In this document: piece by piece, positions 38,139 to 47,110 of the stretch | Numbering within the stretch: the stretch's first letter is position 1 | How the letters are laid out: every line of letters starts with the position of its first letter | Origin: CAYNFR01 sp964616755 | GTDB taxonomy: Bacteria; Bacteroidota; Bacteroidia; Chitinophagales; Saprospiraceae | Reading direction: 5' to 3' | Assembly (NCBI GenBank): GCA_964616755.1 | Contig: CAZTSI010000006.1 | Span: 40,854-104,853 of the forward strand | Length of the DNA: 64,000 bases | The notes under the pieces: generated by a model | Told to the model about the DNA's origin: nothing | What the model saw: the letters and a program-made list of their open reading frames with translations, nothing else | Database searches by the model: none | Made by a program: the position numbers and the translations under genes

Positions 38139-39197
38139 ATGACCATAATTTTTATTGCATTGGTTGTTTCGTTTGCCGTGAGCTACTTTCTTATGCCTTC
38201 GTTGATTCGCATTGCTCATAAATATCATTTGTTGGATCGGCCAGACGAACGAAAAAGTCATAAATTTCCTACTCCAACCGTTGGAGGAGTAGCGATTTAT
38301 TTTGGTTTTATGCTTATTTCTATGATCATTAGCTTCGTGACAGGGGATGAATTGATGGGAGTCATTCTGGTATCGCTCAGCATTATGCTATTAGTAGGAT
38401 TGAGAGATGATCTTGACCCTATGTCGCCCATTGAAAAACTTATGGGGCAACTATTGGCCATTGGCTTGTTGATATTTATGGCTGATATTCGTATTACGCA
38501 GTGGTACGGTCTTTTTGGTTGGGACGAGATGAGTTATGCCGTGAGTATTTGGATAAGTATGCTTGTCTATGTATTTGTTATTAATTCTTTTAACCTCATT
38601 GATGGTATTGATGGGTTATGCGCCTGTTTGAGCATGTTTGTTTTATTGATATTAGGTACTTGGCTGTATAAAGTTGGGCAAGAGAGTTTTGCCTATTTAG
38701 CCATTTCTGTTGTAGGTGCCACGGCGGCATTTTTAAAATATAACATAAGTCCATCTAGGATTTTTATGGGTGATACGGGCTCTTTGGTCTTAGGTACTGT
38801 GTGCACCTTATGTGCTATACAAACTATGGAGCTCAATGAATCCAATTTATTGTCAGAGTATAGTTTTTACTCAGGCCCAGCGATTGTTATTGGATTAATG
38901 GCGCTACCTATCTTTGATACTTTGCGCGTTTTTGTTCTTAGGCTGATGGCAGGAAAATCTCCTTTAGAGCCAGACCGCAATCATATCCATCATTTATTGA
39001 TTCGTTCTGGATTGAGTCATATGCAAGCCACAGGTTTACTCTTGATTTGCACTACAGGATTTGTGTTATTAGGACTTGAGATGCAAGACTATAATTTACT
39101 AGTTTACTTTATTCTTTTCATTTTTATCGCTTCAATACTCACATTCGGATTGCATCGACTGGTCATGGTCAAAGGCAAACTCATTCGATCGAGATGA
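38139..39197 (+). CDS. WecA/TagO-like undecaprenyl-phosphate glycosyl-1-phosphate transferase
   Basis: Integral membrane enzyme of the MraY/WecA superfamily, which attaches a sugar-1-phosphate to undecaprenyl phosphate to start cell-surface polysaccharide synthesis. 352 residues and about ten transmembrane helices. Signature motifs: SHKFPTPTVGGVAIY, VGLRDDLDPMSPIEKLMGQ (DDxxD region), NSFNLIDGIDGLC, GDTGSLVLG, and PDRNHIHHLLIRSGLSH, the His-rich loop typical of WecA rather than MraY. The sugar is unknown, GlcNAc-1-P being most common. It overlaps crcB by 4 bases (ATGA). Confidence 0.92.
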   Translation: MTIIFIALVVSFAVSYFLMPSLIRIAHKYHLLDRPDERKSHKFPTPTVGGVAIYFGFMLISMIISFVTGDELMGVILVSLSIMLLVGLRDDLDPMSPIEKLMGQLLAIGLLIFMADIRITQWYGLFGWDEMSYAVSIWISMLVYVFVINSFNLIDGIDGLCACLSMFVLLILGTWLYKVGQESFAYLAISVVGATAAFLKYNISPSRIFMGDTGSLVLGTVCTLCAIQTMELNESNLLSEYSFYSGPAIVIGLMALPIFDTLRVFVLRLMAGKSPLEPDRNHIHHLLIRSGLSHMQATGLLLICTTGFVLLGLEMQDYNLLVYFILFIFIASILTFGLHRLVMVKGKLIRSR

Positions 39198-39571
39198 ATG
39201 CAATTTTATTAGTGTTTATAGGGGGGGGAGTAGGTAGTGTATTGCGCTATAGTTTAGGGTTGATCTATCCTGCCAAACTCTTAATACCGACGGGTACATT
39301 TTTGGCTAATGTTATAAGTTGTCTCTTGCTAGGCGTATTAATCGGATTTCAGTCTAAGCAATGGATGTCAGATGGTCAAAAGCTCTTGTTGGTTACTGGA
39401 TTTTGTGGCGGGTTTAGCACCTTTTCGACCTTTTCTTCCGAAATGTTACAAATGATGCAAAGTGGTGATTATCTATGGGCGCTAGGCTACAGTATATTGT
39501 CTCTGGTTGCAGGTATAATCGCTATTTTAATCGGAATGATGGTTGCTCGATGGATTGGCTTAGCCACTTGA
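39194..39571 (+). CDS. crcB: Fluoride ion channel Fluc/CrcB
   Basis: 125-residue four-helix dual-topology membrane protein exporting fluoride. Diagnostic motifs: GGVGSVLRYSLG near the N-terminus, GTFLANVISCLLLG (pore Asn), and GFCGGFSTFSTFSSEM, which holds the central Na+ site and the Phe box. It overlaps the WecA-like gene by 4 bases, so it is translationally coupled. I see no fluoride riboswitch upstream. The G8 run at 39222-39229 encodes the early glycines and is a possible slippage site. Confidence 0.93.
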   Translation: MNAILLVFIGGGVGSVLRYSLGLIYPAKLLIPTGTFLANVISCLLLGVLIGFQSKQWMSDGQKLLLVTGFCGGFSTFSTFSSEMLQMMQSGDYLWALGYSILSLVAGIIAILIGMMVARWIGLAT

Positions 39572-39584
39572 GGTAAAAGATAGC

Positions 39585-42500
39585 TTAAGCAGTGGTGATG
39601 GCCTCTTCTTTTTCTTTGGTTGGACTTAGGAGCAATTGATCATCGATCTGTTCTTTAATTCTTTCTAAGACTTGACGCGCGGCCTTAAGACTTTTTACAT
39701 TTTCCTTATTCATAATGAGGAATGACCTTGCCTGTTTGAGGCTCAGCCCCATAATTGAGCCTGTAGTTGAAATATAGGCCATTAACTTTTCAAAGAGCGT
39801 AGATTCGAAATAGCTACTTTGCGCATTGCTCAAAAAGAAAGCTTTAAAATTGTTATTTTTGAGTACAAGTCGCTCAAATCCAAGACGCTTAGCGATCCAC
39901 CTTAATCGCAATCCATTAAAGAGCTCTTCTACTTCGTCTGGTAATGGGCCAAACCGGTCAATAAGCCCTTCTCGATAAGCGAGTAATTCTTCTTCATTCT
40001 CTATCCCATCTAATTCAGTATAAAGGCTTAATCGTTCTTGGATACTACTAACATATTGATCTGGTATGAGCATTTCAATATCAGTATCTATTTCAACTTC
40101 TCTAATATAAGCATGTGTGCGATCCAACTCGTCTGCAAAAACGTCTTTAAAATCACTCTCCTTTAATTCCATCACGGCTTCTTCAAGAATCCGTTGATAT
40201 GTCTCGTAACCAATGTCAGCAATAAATCCGCTCTGCTCTGCTCCGAGTAGATTGCCTGCCCCTCTGATATCCAAATCTTTCATGGCTATGTTAAAACCAC
40301 TTCCCAATTCTGAAAATTCTTCAAGCGTCTTTAACCTCTTGCGCGCTTCGGCTGTCAGGACAGAGATTGGCGGCGCAAAGAGATAGCAGTAGGCTTTTTT
40401 GTTGGAGCGACCTACGCGCCCACGCAATTGATGCAAATCGCTTAGTCCAAATTGATGAGCATTATTGATGATCATCGTATTAGCATTAGGAATATCCAGA
40501 CCAGTCTCTATGATATTCGTGCAAATAAGCACGTCATACTTTCCTTCTATAAAGTCCACCAAAGTGGTCTCTAATTGTTTAGGATCCATTTGACCATGAG
40601 CCATCGCGACATGAATATCTGGGCATAGCCGCCGCACAAGAGCTGTCATATCGGGAAGAGATTTGACCCTGTTGTGCACAAAAAATACTTGCCCGCCTCT
40701 GTGCACCTCAAAATAAATAGATTCTTGAATGACTTGATCATTAAATACTCTTCGCTCTGTATGGATCGGCTGACGATTAGGTGGAGGAGTACGAATGATA
40801 GATAAGTCTCGAGCATTGAGGAGCGAAAATTGAAGCGTACGTGGTATGGGTGTTGCCGTCAAAATGAGGGTATCCACATTCACTTTCATGGATCGAAGTT
40901 TTTCCTTCGCAGCCACGCCAAACTTTTGCTCTTCGTCGATGATCAATAACCCTAAGTCTTTAAAGCCTATTTTTTGGCTTAATATCGCATGGGTTCCAAT
41001 GATCACATCGACCTTCCCTTCTTTGAGCTGGTTAAATACCTTTGTGCGCTCAGCAGAGGATTTGAAGCGGTTGACGTATTCGACAGTAACAGGAAAATCC
41101 TTGAAGCGTTCATTAAAGGTTTTATAATGTTGTAGTGCAAGAATGGTCGTAGGCACAAGAATGGCTACTTGTTTTCCATTGACAACAGATTTGAAAGTGG
41201 CACGGATGGCCACTTCAGTTTTCCCAAAACCTACATCACCACAAATCAATCGATCCATTGGATAAGTCGCTTCCATGTCCTGCTTTACGGCTACGGTAGC
41301 ACTATATTGGTCAGGTGTATCTTCGTATAAAAAGGAGGCTTCTAACTCGTTTTGAAGATATCCATCGGGCACACATGCAAACCCGGGGGATGCTTTTCGC
41401 TGGGCGTAGAGTTTGATAAGCTCTTTGGCAATGTCCTTTACCTTCTTCTTCGTTTTTGCTTTAAGTGTTTTCCACGTATCACTGCCTATTTTGTCGAGTT
41501 TAGGTGGAGTGCCATCCTTACCTATATATCTTGATATCTTGTGTAGCGAATTGATGCTGACGTAGAGCACGTCATTGTTTTTGTAGATCAATCGCACGGA
41601 CTCTTGCACGTGACCGTTGATATTTATTTTTTCTAAGCCGCTATATTTGCCAATTCCGTGGTCTATATGCACTACAAAATCTCCTGGCTGCAGATCCTTC
41701 AACAGTTTCATGGTCATGGCTTGATCTGCTGTAAAACCCGTGCGGAGATTATAGCGATGAAAACGCTCGAAGATTTGGTGATCTGTATAGCAGGCCACTT
41801 TTAATACAGGATCTACAAATCCTTGATAAATCGCCTTGGCTATTGGATGAAAGCTGATATTGGCATTCAGATCGTTGAAAATGCTATAAAAACGTTCGAT
41901 CTGTTTGGTGTTGCCAGAAAAAAGAAAGGTTTCGATATCCGCCTGGTTTTTTGCTTTGATATCATCGATGAGCAGGTCAAATTTTCGATTAAAACTTGGT
42001 TGAGGTGAACCATTAAAGTCAATCTCAAGGTCATATTTTTTGATCAAAGCTGATTTGGTGTAAAAGAAAACGTGCTTGCCGCTGATGTACTCAAGAATTT
42101 GATCAGGGAGAATGAAAGCCCTTTCTTTAAAGATTTCCTTTAAATTTTCGTCGTCGAGTAAGGCAATATTTTTGCTAAAGCTCTCTGCTTTTTCCAAACA
42201 TTGAGCAAGTCGGTCTTTGAGGTGTTCGGCGTCTTTGATCCAAACGGCGGTGTTTTCTGGAAGTACGTCAAACAAGCTTAGCTTTTTCTCTTGTCCGAAC
42301 TGACCCACTACGTTTGGGATAATCGCTAGTTTTGATATAGATCGAATAGATAATTGTGTAGCGGGATGAAAAGTGCGCATACTTTCTACCTCATCATCAA
42401 ACAACTCGATCCGGTAAGGCCATTCATTTCCGTAGGAAAAAATATCAACGATGCCTCCTCGAATGGCAAATTGTCCAGGTTCATAAACAAAATCAACGCG

Positions 42501-43010
42501 CTGAAATCCATATTCTATCAAAACCTCGAGTATGGTATCAAGCTGAAGTTTTTCGTTTACGCTTATCTCGATTCTATGATCCTCTAAGATAGCTGGATCC
42601 AGAACTTTTTCGAATAGTGCTTCTGGATACGTGACGATCACTTCGTCCGAAGAATTTTTTAGTGAAATACGATTGACGGCCTCCGTTCTTAACAAGATAT
42701 TATGGCTATCTATTTCTTCAAATTGCTGGGGACGCTTAAAGGAATCTGGAAAAATTGACACATTGCTTTCTTCGCGTAGCGTATCGAGCGTGTTTTGGAT
42801 ATAGGCGGCCTCTTCTTTGTCGTGAGCTATAACAAGATGATGCCGAATACCACATTTTTGCATGCCTAAAAGCACGAAGGACCCTTGAGCACCTATTAGA
42901 TGAGTGACAAGAATTCTGAGAGGATGTTTTGTCTGGCGCAATAAATTGACCAATGAAGTAACGCGTTGATCTTGCGCGTAATAGCTTAGAAGTCTGTCCA
43001 AATTGTCCAC
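39585..43010 (-). CDS. mfd: Transcription-repair coupling factor
   Basis: Removes stalled RNA polymerase and recruits UvrA for transcription-coupled repair; 1,141 residues, typical. In order: UvrB-like N-terminal domains with the UvrA-binding module, the RNA-polymerase-interacting domain (GDFVVHIDHGIGKYSGLEKI), the RecG-like translocase with Walker A GDVGFGKTE, Walker B IIDEEQKFG, TATPIPRTLQFSLL and the TRG region (GSGFNIAMKDLDIRGAGNLLG), then the C-terminal autoinhibitory TRCF domain. The start is GTG at 43010, fitting the motif position just upstream. uvrA is also in this window but not linked. Confidence 0.97.
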   Translation of the reverse strand: MDNLDRLLSYYAQDQRVTSLVNLLRQTKHPLRILVTHLIGAQGSFVLLGMQKCGIRHHLVIAHDKEEAAYIQNTLDTLREESNVSIFPDSFKRPQQFEEIDSHNILLRTEAVNRISLKNSSDEVIVTYPEALFEKVLDPAILEDHRIEISVNEKLQLDTILEVLIEYGFQRVDFVYEPGQFAIRGGIVDIFSYGNEWPYRIELFDDEVESMRTFHPATQLSIRSISKLAIIPNVVGQFGQEKKLSLFDVLPENTAVWIKDAEHLKDRLAQCLEKAESFSKNIALLDDENLKEIFKERAFILPDQILEYISGKHVFFYTKSALIKKYDLEIDFNGSPQPSFNRKFDLLIDDIKAKNQADIETFLFSGNTKQIERFYSIFNDLNANISFHPIAKAIYQGFVDPVLKVACYTDHQIFERFHRYNLRTGFTADQAMTMKLLKDLQPGDFVVHIDHGIGKYSGLEKININGHVQESVRLIYKNNDVLYVSINSLHKISRYIGKDGTPPKLDKIGSDTWKTLKAKTKKKVKDIAKELIKLYAQRKASPGFACVPDGYLQNELEASFLYEDTPDQYSATVAVKQDMEATYPMDRLICGDVGFGKTEVAIRATFKSVVNGKQVAILVPTTILALQHYKTFNERFKDFPVTVEYVNRFKSSAERTKVFNQLKEGKVDVIIGTHAILSQKIGFKDLGLLIIDEEQKFGVAAKEKLRSMKVNVDTLILTATPIPRTLQFSLLNARDLSIIRTPPPNRQPIHTERRVFNDQVIQESIYFEVHRGGQVFFVHNRVKSLPDMTALVRRLCPDIHVAMAHGQMDPKQLETTLVDFIEGKYDVLICTNIIETGLDIPNANTMIINNAHQFGLSDLHQLRGRVGRSNKKAYCYLFAPPISVLTAEARKRLKTLEEFSELGSGFNIAMKDLDIRGAGNLLGAEQSGFIADIGYETYQRILEEAVMELKESDFKDVFADELDRTHAYIREVEIDTDIEMLIPDQYVSSIQERLSLYTELDGIENEEELLAYREGLIDRFGPLPDEVEELFNGLRLRWIAKRLGFERLVLKNNNFKAFFLSNAQSSYFESTLFEKLMAYISTTGSIMGLSLKQARSFLIMNKENVKSLKAARQVLERIKEQIDDQLLLSPTKEKEEAITTA

Positions 43011-43604
43011 AGGCGCAAAGATATTCTGTTTGGCAATAAGAAGGGCGCGATAAGTTGGCCTGTAAAGAAATATGGTAACTTAAGCTAAATTGTAGGGCGA
43101 GTACTCTAGTAAATAGACTGAAAACATAATATGGCTTGCAAAACGGTAAAAAGGGGGACAGTCTGTTAAATTCATTTTAGGGTTATTTTTGTCCAGAAAA
43201 TTCTCTACGGTACATCAGAAATGAAAATATATAGGGTATAGTTCAGCCCTTAAAAATGAATTTTACTTAGAACAGTAGTCGGAAAAGGAGCATGAGTCCT
43301 GCTATTCATCTAGTATAGAAGTTGCGAGAAATTATCCCTTGCCGTATTCAACCTTTTGTTCTTCGAGTATACTTTAAAATAGTTTCATTTGTTGTACGCG
43401 TTTTAGGACGCGTCAGTGATAGTTTTGTTTATGGTGTTGATACCATATTTGATAACATACGGATGGTATATCACCGCTGCGCTAGTTGTGGACAGAGGCT
43501 CTCACAAAAAGTGTCGCTTTGCAGTCTCAGCATACAAGACTTTTCTCAGAACGATTTATTCTCTGATTATCATTTTTTAATCAATCTGTTGAATCAGTTA
43601 ACAG
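43011..43604. other. Intergenic region, no gene recognised
   Basis: 594 bases between mfd and the crotonase operon. A TTG-started plus-strand frame (43322-43648) runs into the crotonase gene on the opposite strand and has no recognisable domain, so I do not call it. The mfd promoter lies at the left edge. No RNA gene is seen. Confidence 0.55.
43016..43023 (-). promoter_or_regulatory. Putative -7 promoter element of mfd, possibly leaderless
   Basis: On the minus strand TATCTTTG matches TAnnTTTG exactly and ends 5 bases before the mfd GTG. Transcription would start at or next to the start codon, giving a leaderless mRNA. The -33 box is not evident. Confidence 0.35.
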
Positions 43605-44423
43605 CTAATCTTTATAACTGGGCGCCTCCTTTGACATCTGAGCTCTAAAGGATTCCATGAGATCATCCGTCATCAAGTAAGCTGCATTATAGAGAGCCAT
43701 ATACTCAAGGGATTCGCTGACAGAGTGATCGCGTGTATACCTCATGACTTCCTTTGTTCCTCGTATGACGATGGGAGATTTGGCAGCAATGACAGTGGCC
43801 AAAGCATGGGTGGCAGATAACAATGATTCCTGACTGTCATAGTATTGGTTTAGCATACCTATTTGTGCGGCTTCGGGGGCATAAAGTTTCCGTCCAGTGT
43901 AGGCTAATTCAGCCATGATACCAGGCGAGATGATCTTTGGCAGCCGCTGTAACGTACCAATATCAGCCACCAAACCCATATCTACCTCTTTAATAGAAAA
44001 ATAGGCATCCTCTGTGGCAAAGCGCATATCACAAGCGGAGATAATATCCACCCCCCCACCTATACATGCTCCATGAATAGCGGCAATGACGGGTTTGCGG
44101 CACAGCTCTATTGCACTGATGCTCGCTTGTAGCGACAAAATAAACTTTCTCACAGCTTCGCGCTTGCGCCCTTCACAAGAGACTTCTTGAAAATTGCTTA
44201 TATCCATTAATAAAGCTAAGTCTATGCCCGAGCAAAAATGCTTCCCTTCGCCACTAAGGATGATCACGCGGACATCCGACAGATCGCTTAGCGTATCAAA
44301 AAGAGTCTTCATTTCGTGCCAGGCCTCTCGATGCAAGGCATTTGATTTGTCTGGTCTATTAAATGAAACAAGGGCAATATAATCGGCTATTTCAACCTTA
44401 AAAAAGCTGTAATTCGAAATCAT
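43605..44423 (-). CDS. Dienoyl-CoA isomerase-like crotonase (ECH1 type)
   Basis: 272-residue crotonase-fold enzyme. It is close to ECH1, delta3,5-delta2,4-dienoyl-CoA isomerase, which handles double bonds in unsaturated fatty-acid beta-oxidation. The hallmark KEVDMGLVADIGTLQRLPK contains both acidic residues (Glu and Asp) that the family uses for proton transfer. The oxyanion-hole segments are GKHFCSGIDLALL and GACIGGGVDIISACDMRFA. It overlaps the neighbouring crotonase gene by 4 bases and is the last gene of a three-gene operon. Confidence 0.88.
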   Translation of the reverse strand: MISNYSFFKVEIADYIALVSFNRPDKSNALHREAWHEMKTLFDTLSDLSDVRVIILSGEGKHFCSGIDLALLMDISNFQEVSCEGRKREAVRKFILSLQASISAIELCRKPVIAAIHGACIGGGVDIISACDMRFATEDAYFSIKEVDMGLVADIGTLQRLPKIISPGIMAELAYTGRKLYAPEAAQIGMLNQYYDSQESLLSATHALATVIAAKSPIVIRGTKEVMRYTRDHSVSESLEYMALYNAAYLMTDDLMESFRAQMSKEAPSYKD

Positions 44424-45175
44424 TTTCTCTTCTTTTGGTCAAAATTATCTATGTTCTTTCCCGTATTGGGTAAAAATGGATCAGTGGCAAGTTCAATCTC
44501 TAGCCCTTCACTTAGTGTTGTAGCAAAGCCGTCATTGTATAATTGTTTAATAGCTCTTATGGCGCCGGCGTCATTTTTAACAATGTCTTCTACTACTTGC
44601 GAAATGCCTATTTCTAATTGTCCGGCATTGAAACTTTTATTGACCAAACCAATTCTGTCTGCTTCAGGCCCTTTCACCAGTGCGGCTCTAAAGGTCATTT
44701 CTTTGGCGCGATGAAGTCCAATTCTACGTGCCAGGCGTTGAGTCATTCCCCAACGAGGCATAATGGACCATTTAGCATGAGTATCTCCAAATACTGTATC
44801 GTCATCGCAATATATTAAGTCAAACATCAAGGCTATTTCAAGTGCACCCGTGAAGCAATAGCCATGTATTTGTGCAATCGTCACTTGGGGTATTCGCTCT
44901 AGCAGCAGACTAAGCCGCAGCCCCGTATCCAATACTCCACTATCTGAAGCAAAATCTGCGACAGCACTTTCTTTAAGATCTACGCCTGCACTAAATGCGC
45001 GTCCCGTGCCAGATAATACTATAATTCGACAATCCGGATAGGTGCTGAAATCTTCTGCAGCTGTGAAAAGTTCATTAATCAAAGTGCCATTCAGTGCATT
45101 CAACTTTTCGGGGCGGTTAAGCTTGATATGCGCTACACCACCTACCAATAGAGTTGTGATAAGTTCGTACGACAT
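44420..45175 (-). CDS. Enoyl-CoA hydratase/isomerase family protein
   Basis: Crotonase-fold protein of 251 residues from the ATG at 45175 (MSYELITTLLVGGVAHIKLNRPEK), one base after the SDR stop codon. The open frame extends 12 codons further into the SDR gene, but the usual N-terminus begins at MSYEL. Motifs: GTGRAFSAGVDLKES and IHGYCFTGALEIALMFDLIY for the oxyanion hole, and FGDTHAKWSIMPRWGMTQRLARRIG in the active-site region. The usual catalytic Glu of hydratase (GGGCELAMMCD) is within a region that here reads GALEIAL. Substrate is unknown. It lies between the SDR and the ECH1-like gene. Confidence 0.85.
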   Translation of the reverse strand: MSYELITTLLVGGVAHIKLNRPEKLNALNGTLINELFTAAEDFSTYPDCRIIVLSGTGRAFSAGVDLKESAVADFASDSGVLDTGLRLSLLLERIPQVTIAQIHGYCFTGALEIALMFDLIYCDDDTVFGDTHAKWSIMPRWGMTQRLARRIGLHRAKEMTFRAALVKGPEADRIGLVNKSFNAGQLEIGISQVVEDIVKNDAGAIRAIKQLYNDGFATTLSEGLEIELATDPFLPNTGKNIDNFDQKKRK

Positions 45176-45176
45176 T

Positions 45177-45959
45177 TTAAAGTATTGGCGCGTGAAGAAT
45201 GCCTCCGTCATTAACGAGTACTGCTCCCGTCATATAAGAAGAGGCATCAGAAGCTAGGAAAACCGCTAGCCCAGCCATTTCATCAGGCATTGCCATGCGC
45301 TTAAGTGGGATATTGTGTTCAAATTTTTTGCGATTATTATCGTCAGCCCAAAGAGCGGCGCTAAGCTTGGTTTTTACTAATCCTGGACAAATAACATTAA
45401 CTCTGATATTGTCTTTGCCCCATTCAGCAGCTTGATTTTGCGATAACATAATGAGTCCAGCCTTGCTGATATTATATGCTGCAAACCCTGCGGAAGGGTG
45501 TAAACCTTCGATACTGCTGATGTGTATAATGCTTCCTCCTCCATTTTTTTTCATATGAGGATAAGCCAAGGAGCTAAGTTGAAGACAGGCATGTAGATTT
45601 ATATCTAGGGTTTTTTGGTACGCCGACATGGGCATATTTTCTATCGGACCAAAATAGGGATTTGTACCAGCGTTATTAATCAAGATATCAATACGACCAT
45701 ACTTTTCTATTGTTTTGTTGATTAGATTTTCTTGGTGTGCTATGTCTGCTACATGGCAGGCTATTCCAATAGCCTCTAATCCGTCGGCTTTAAAATTGTT
45801 GGCTACTTCTTCTACACTTTCTTGATTGCGACTGCTGACGACGACTTTCGCGCCAAATTCTGCCATGCCACGTGCCATAGCTTCTCCGATACCTTTACTT
45901 GCACCAGTTACTATGGCTACTTTGCCTTCGAGATTAAAAAGGGGTTTTATTCGTGTCAT
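45177..45959 (-). CDS. Short-chain dehydrogenase/reductase (SDR)
   Basis: Classical SDR of 260 residues, similar in layout to DHRS4-type NADP-dependent carbonyl/retinol reductases. The cofactor motif is TGASKGIGEA (about residues 19-28), with NNAG near 95 and the catalytic Ser-Tyr-Lys set in HISSIEGLH...AAYNISKAG. SSR after beta-2 (VVSSRN) suggests NADP preference. NPYFGPI after NNAG matches the DHRS4-like group. It is first in an operon with two crotonases. The pathway is probably acyl-CoA or carbonyl metabolism, which is inference. Confidence 0.9.
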   Translation of the reverse strand: MTRIKPLFNLEGKVAIVTGASKGIGEAMARGMAEFGAKVVVSSRNQESVEEVANNFKADGLEAIGIACHVADIAHQENLINKTIEKYGRIDILINNAGTNPYFGPIENMPMSAYQKTLDINLHACLQLSSLAYPHMKKNGGGSIIHISSIEGLHPSAGFAAYNISKAGLIMLSQNQAAEWGKDNIRVNVICPGLVKTKLSAALWADDNNRKKFEHNIPLKRMAMPDEMAGLAVFLASDASSYMTGAVLVNDGGILHAPIL

Positions 45960-46188
45960 CTGTCTTTATTTGTCCGCTAAATATAAGGAGGACTAAGATG
46001 TTATGCGCTAGGATTAATTGACGAAATTAAAAATCACTTTCTTCCACATGCCTGATTTCTCTCTTGTAATGACCTTTTGACTAGCGATGGACTCCTCAAT
46101 TTCTTTGCTTATTCAAGCGACAAAATATTATTATTGTTCTTGCATTAGTGGTAAGTAGAAAAGATTAATAGACGCATAGATGTAAAGA

Positions 46189-47028
46189 ATGAATATTCCA
46201 TTTGCTAAGTTATTGTCTCTTCCGCTCGTTGCACTAATTGTTGTCTTCTTTTTGACGGGCGATCTACACAGCGATTTGTCTGTATTTGGTTTACTTATTG
46301 TGCCGACCATCCTTTTGTCTGTTCTTTATGTCTTTCAATACCAAGTAAATCAATGGTGGTGGAGACATCGACCTCCTGTCTTGTCGCCTCAAGTCCTTTT
46401 TTTGATTAAGCAATTGCGTCCGCAGTTCGAAAAATGGACTAGAGATGATCAAGCTCTTTTTTTAGATCGTTTGGCTGTGTTTATGTACACCAAAAATTTT
46501 GTGCTCAAAAGAGAAAAGGACTATGAAGTAGAAGAAGATAGTAAAGCCTTGATGGCTCTCGAGTTTGTACGATTGACTCTACGCTGCGAGGAGTATCTAT
46601 TCGAACATTACGATCAATTTGTCTTGTATGACCATCCCTTTGGCACTCCTGCTAAACCTGAGCTGCATAGTATAGAAACCTTTCATGAAGACGGAGTGGT
46701 CATTATGAGCCGCGAACAATTGTTTAATAGCCTTTTGGTCAATGATCAAACGACCTTTAACCTAGGATTGTGGGTGGCGGTAACATGCTTTATCCAAATT
46801 CGAACGGAGCTTAAATTTCCTGTTGTTGATGATCTTAGTCTTGAGCAATTGTGGGGCTTGCTGCGGATCGACCAAGAAGAGTATTTTTTGTTGGCGCACG
46901 AAACAGCACCCACTGCCCTGCAAGCAGTCATCTATGCCTTTGTACAACATCAGCATTTATTAGAACACATTGATAAGGCTAGAGTAAAGCAATTGACGAC
47001 AATTTTTGGGCGAATTCCTACATTTTGA
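46189..47028 (+). CDS. MtfA-like (M90) protein lacking the HExxH motif
   Basis: 279 residues: two N-terminal hydrophobic segments (about 10-60), then a domain with the layout of zinc-dependent MtfA/M90 peptidases. Seen: ALFLDRLAVFMYTKNF, the VEEDSKALMALEFVRLTL helix, HYDQFVLYDHPFGTP and a DGVVIMSREQLFNSL strand. At the position where active members carry NLxLHExxH, this one reads FNLGLWVAVTCFIQIR. Both His and the Glu are gone, so it should not bind zinc there. It is probably a membrane-anchored pseudopeptidase. The match is by pattern only. Confidence 0.65.
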   Translation: MNIPFAKLLSLPLVALIVVFFLTGDLHSDLSVFGLLIVPTILLSVLYVFQYQVNQWWWRHRPPVLSPQVLFLIKQLRPQFEKWTRDDQALFLDRLAVFMYTKNFVLKREKDYEVEEDSKALMALEFVRLTLRCEEYLFEHYDQFVLYDHPFGTPAKPELHSIETFHEDGVVIMSREQLFNSLLVNDQTTFNLGLWVAVTCFIQIRTELKFPVVDDLSLEQLWGLLRIDQEEYFLLAHETAPTALQAVIYAFVQHQHLLEHIDKARVKQLTTIFGRIPTF

Positions 47029-47086
47029 TCACCAATAGCCCATTTAAGATTTGAGCTTAAAATCTGTTACTATCCATAGGTAATCA

Positions 47087-47094
47087 TACCTTTG
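47087..47094 (+). promoter_or_regulatory. Putative -7 promoter element of metF
   Basis: TACCTTTG matches TAnnTTTG exactly and ends 16 bases before the TTG start of metF, giving a very short leader. An imperfect inverted repeat AGATTT/AAATCT lies upstream at about 47047-47065. Confidence 0.4.
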
Positions 47095-47110
47095 CGACAA
47101 AAGGTAGATT

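Noticed and set aside
39100..39193. Fluoride riboswitch upstream of crcB
   Set aside because: crcB overlaps the preceding gene by 4 bases, leaving no leader; no crcB-motif pseudoknot can be recognised.
43322..43648. A 108-codon plus-strand frame with a TTG start
   Set aside because: Overlaps the end of a secure crotonase gene on the other strand, uses a rare start, and shows no family pattern.
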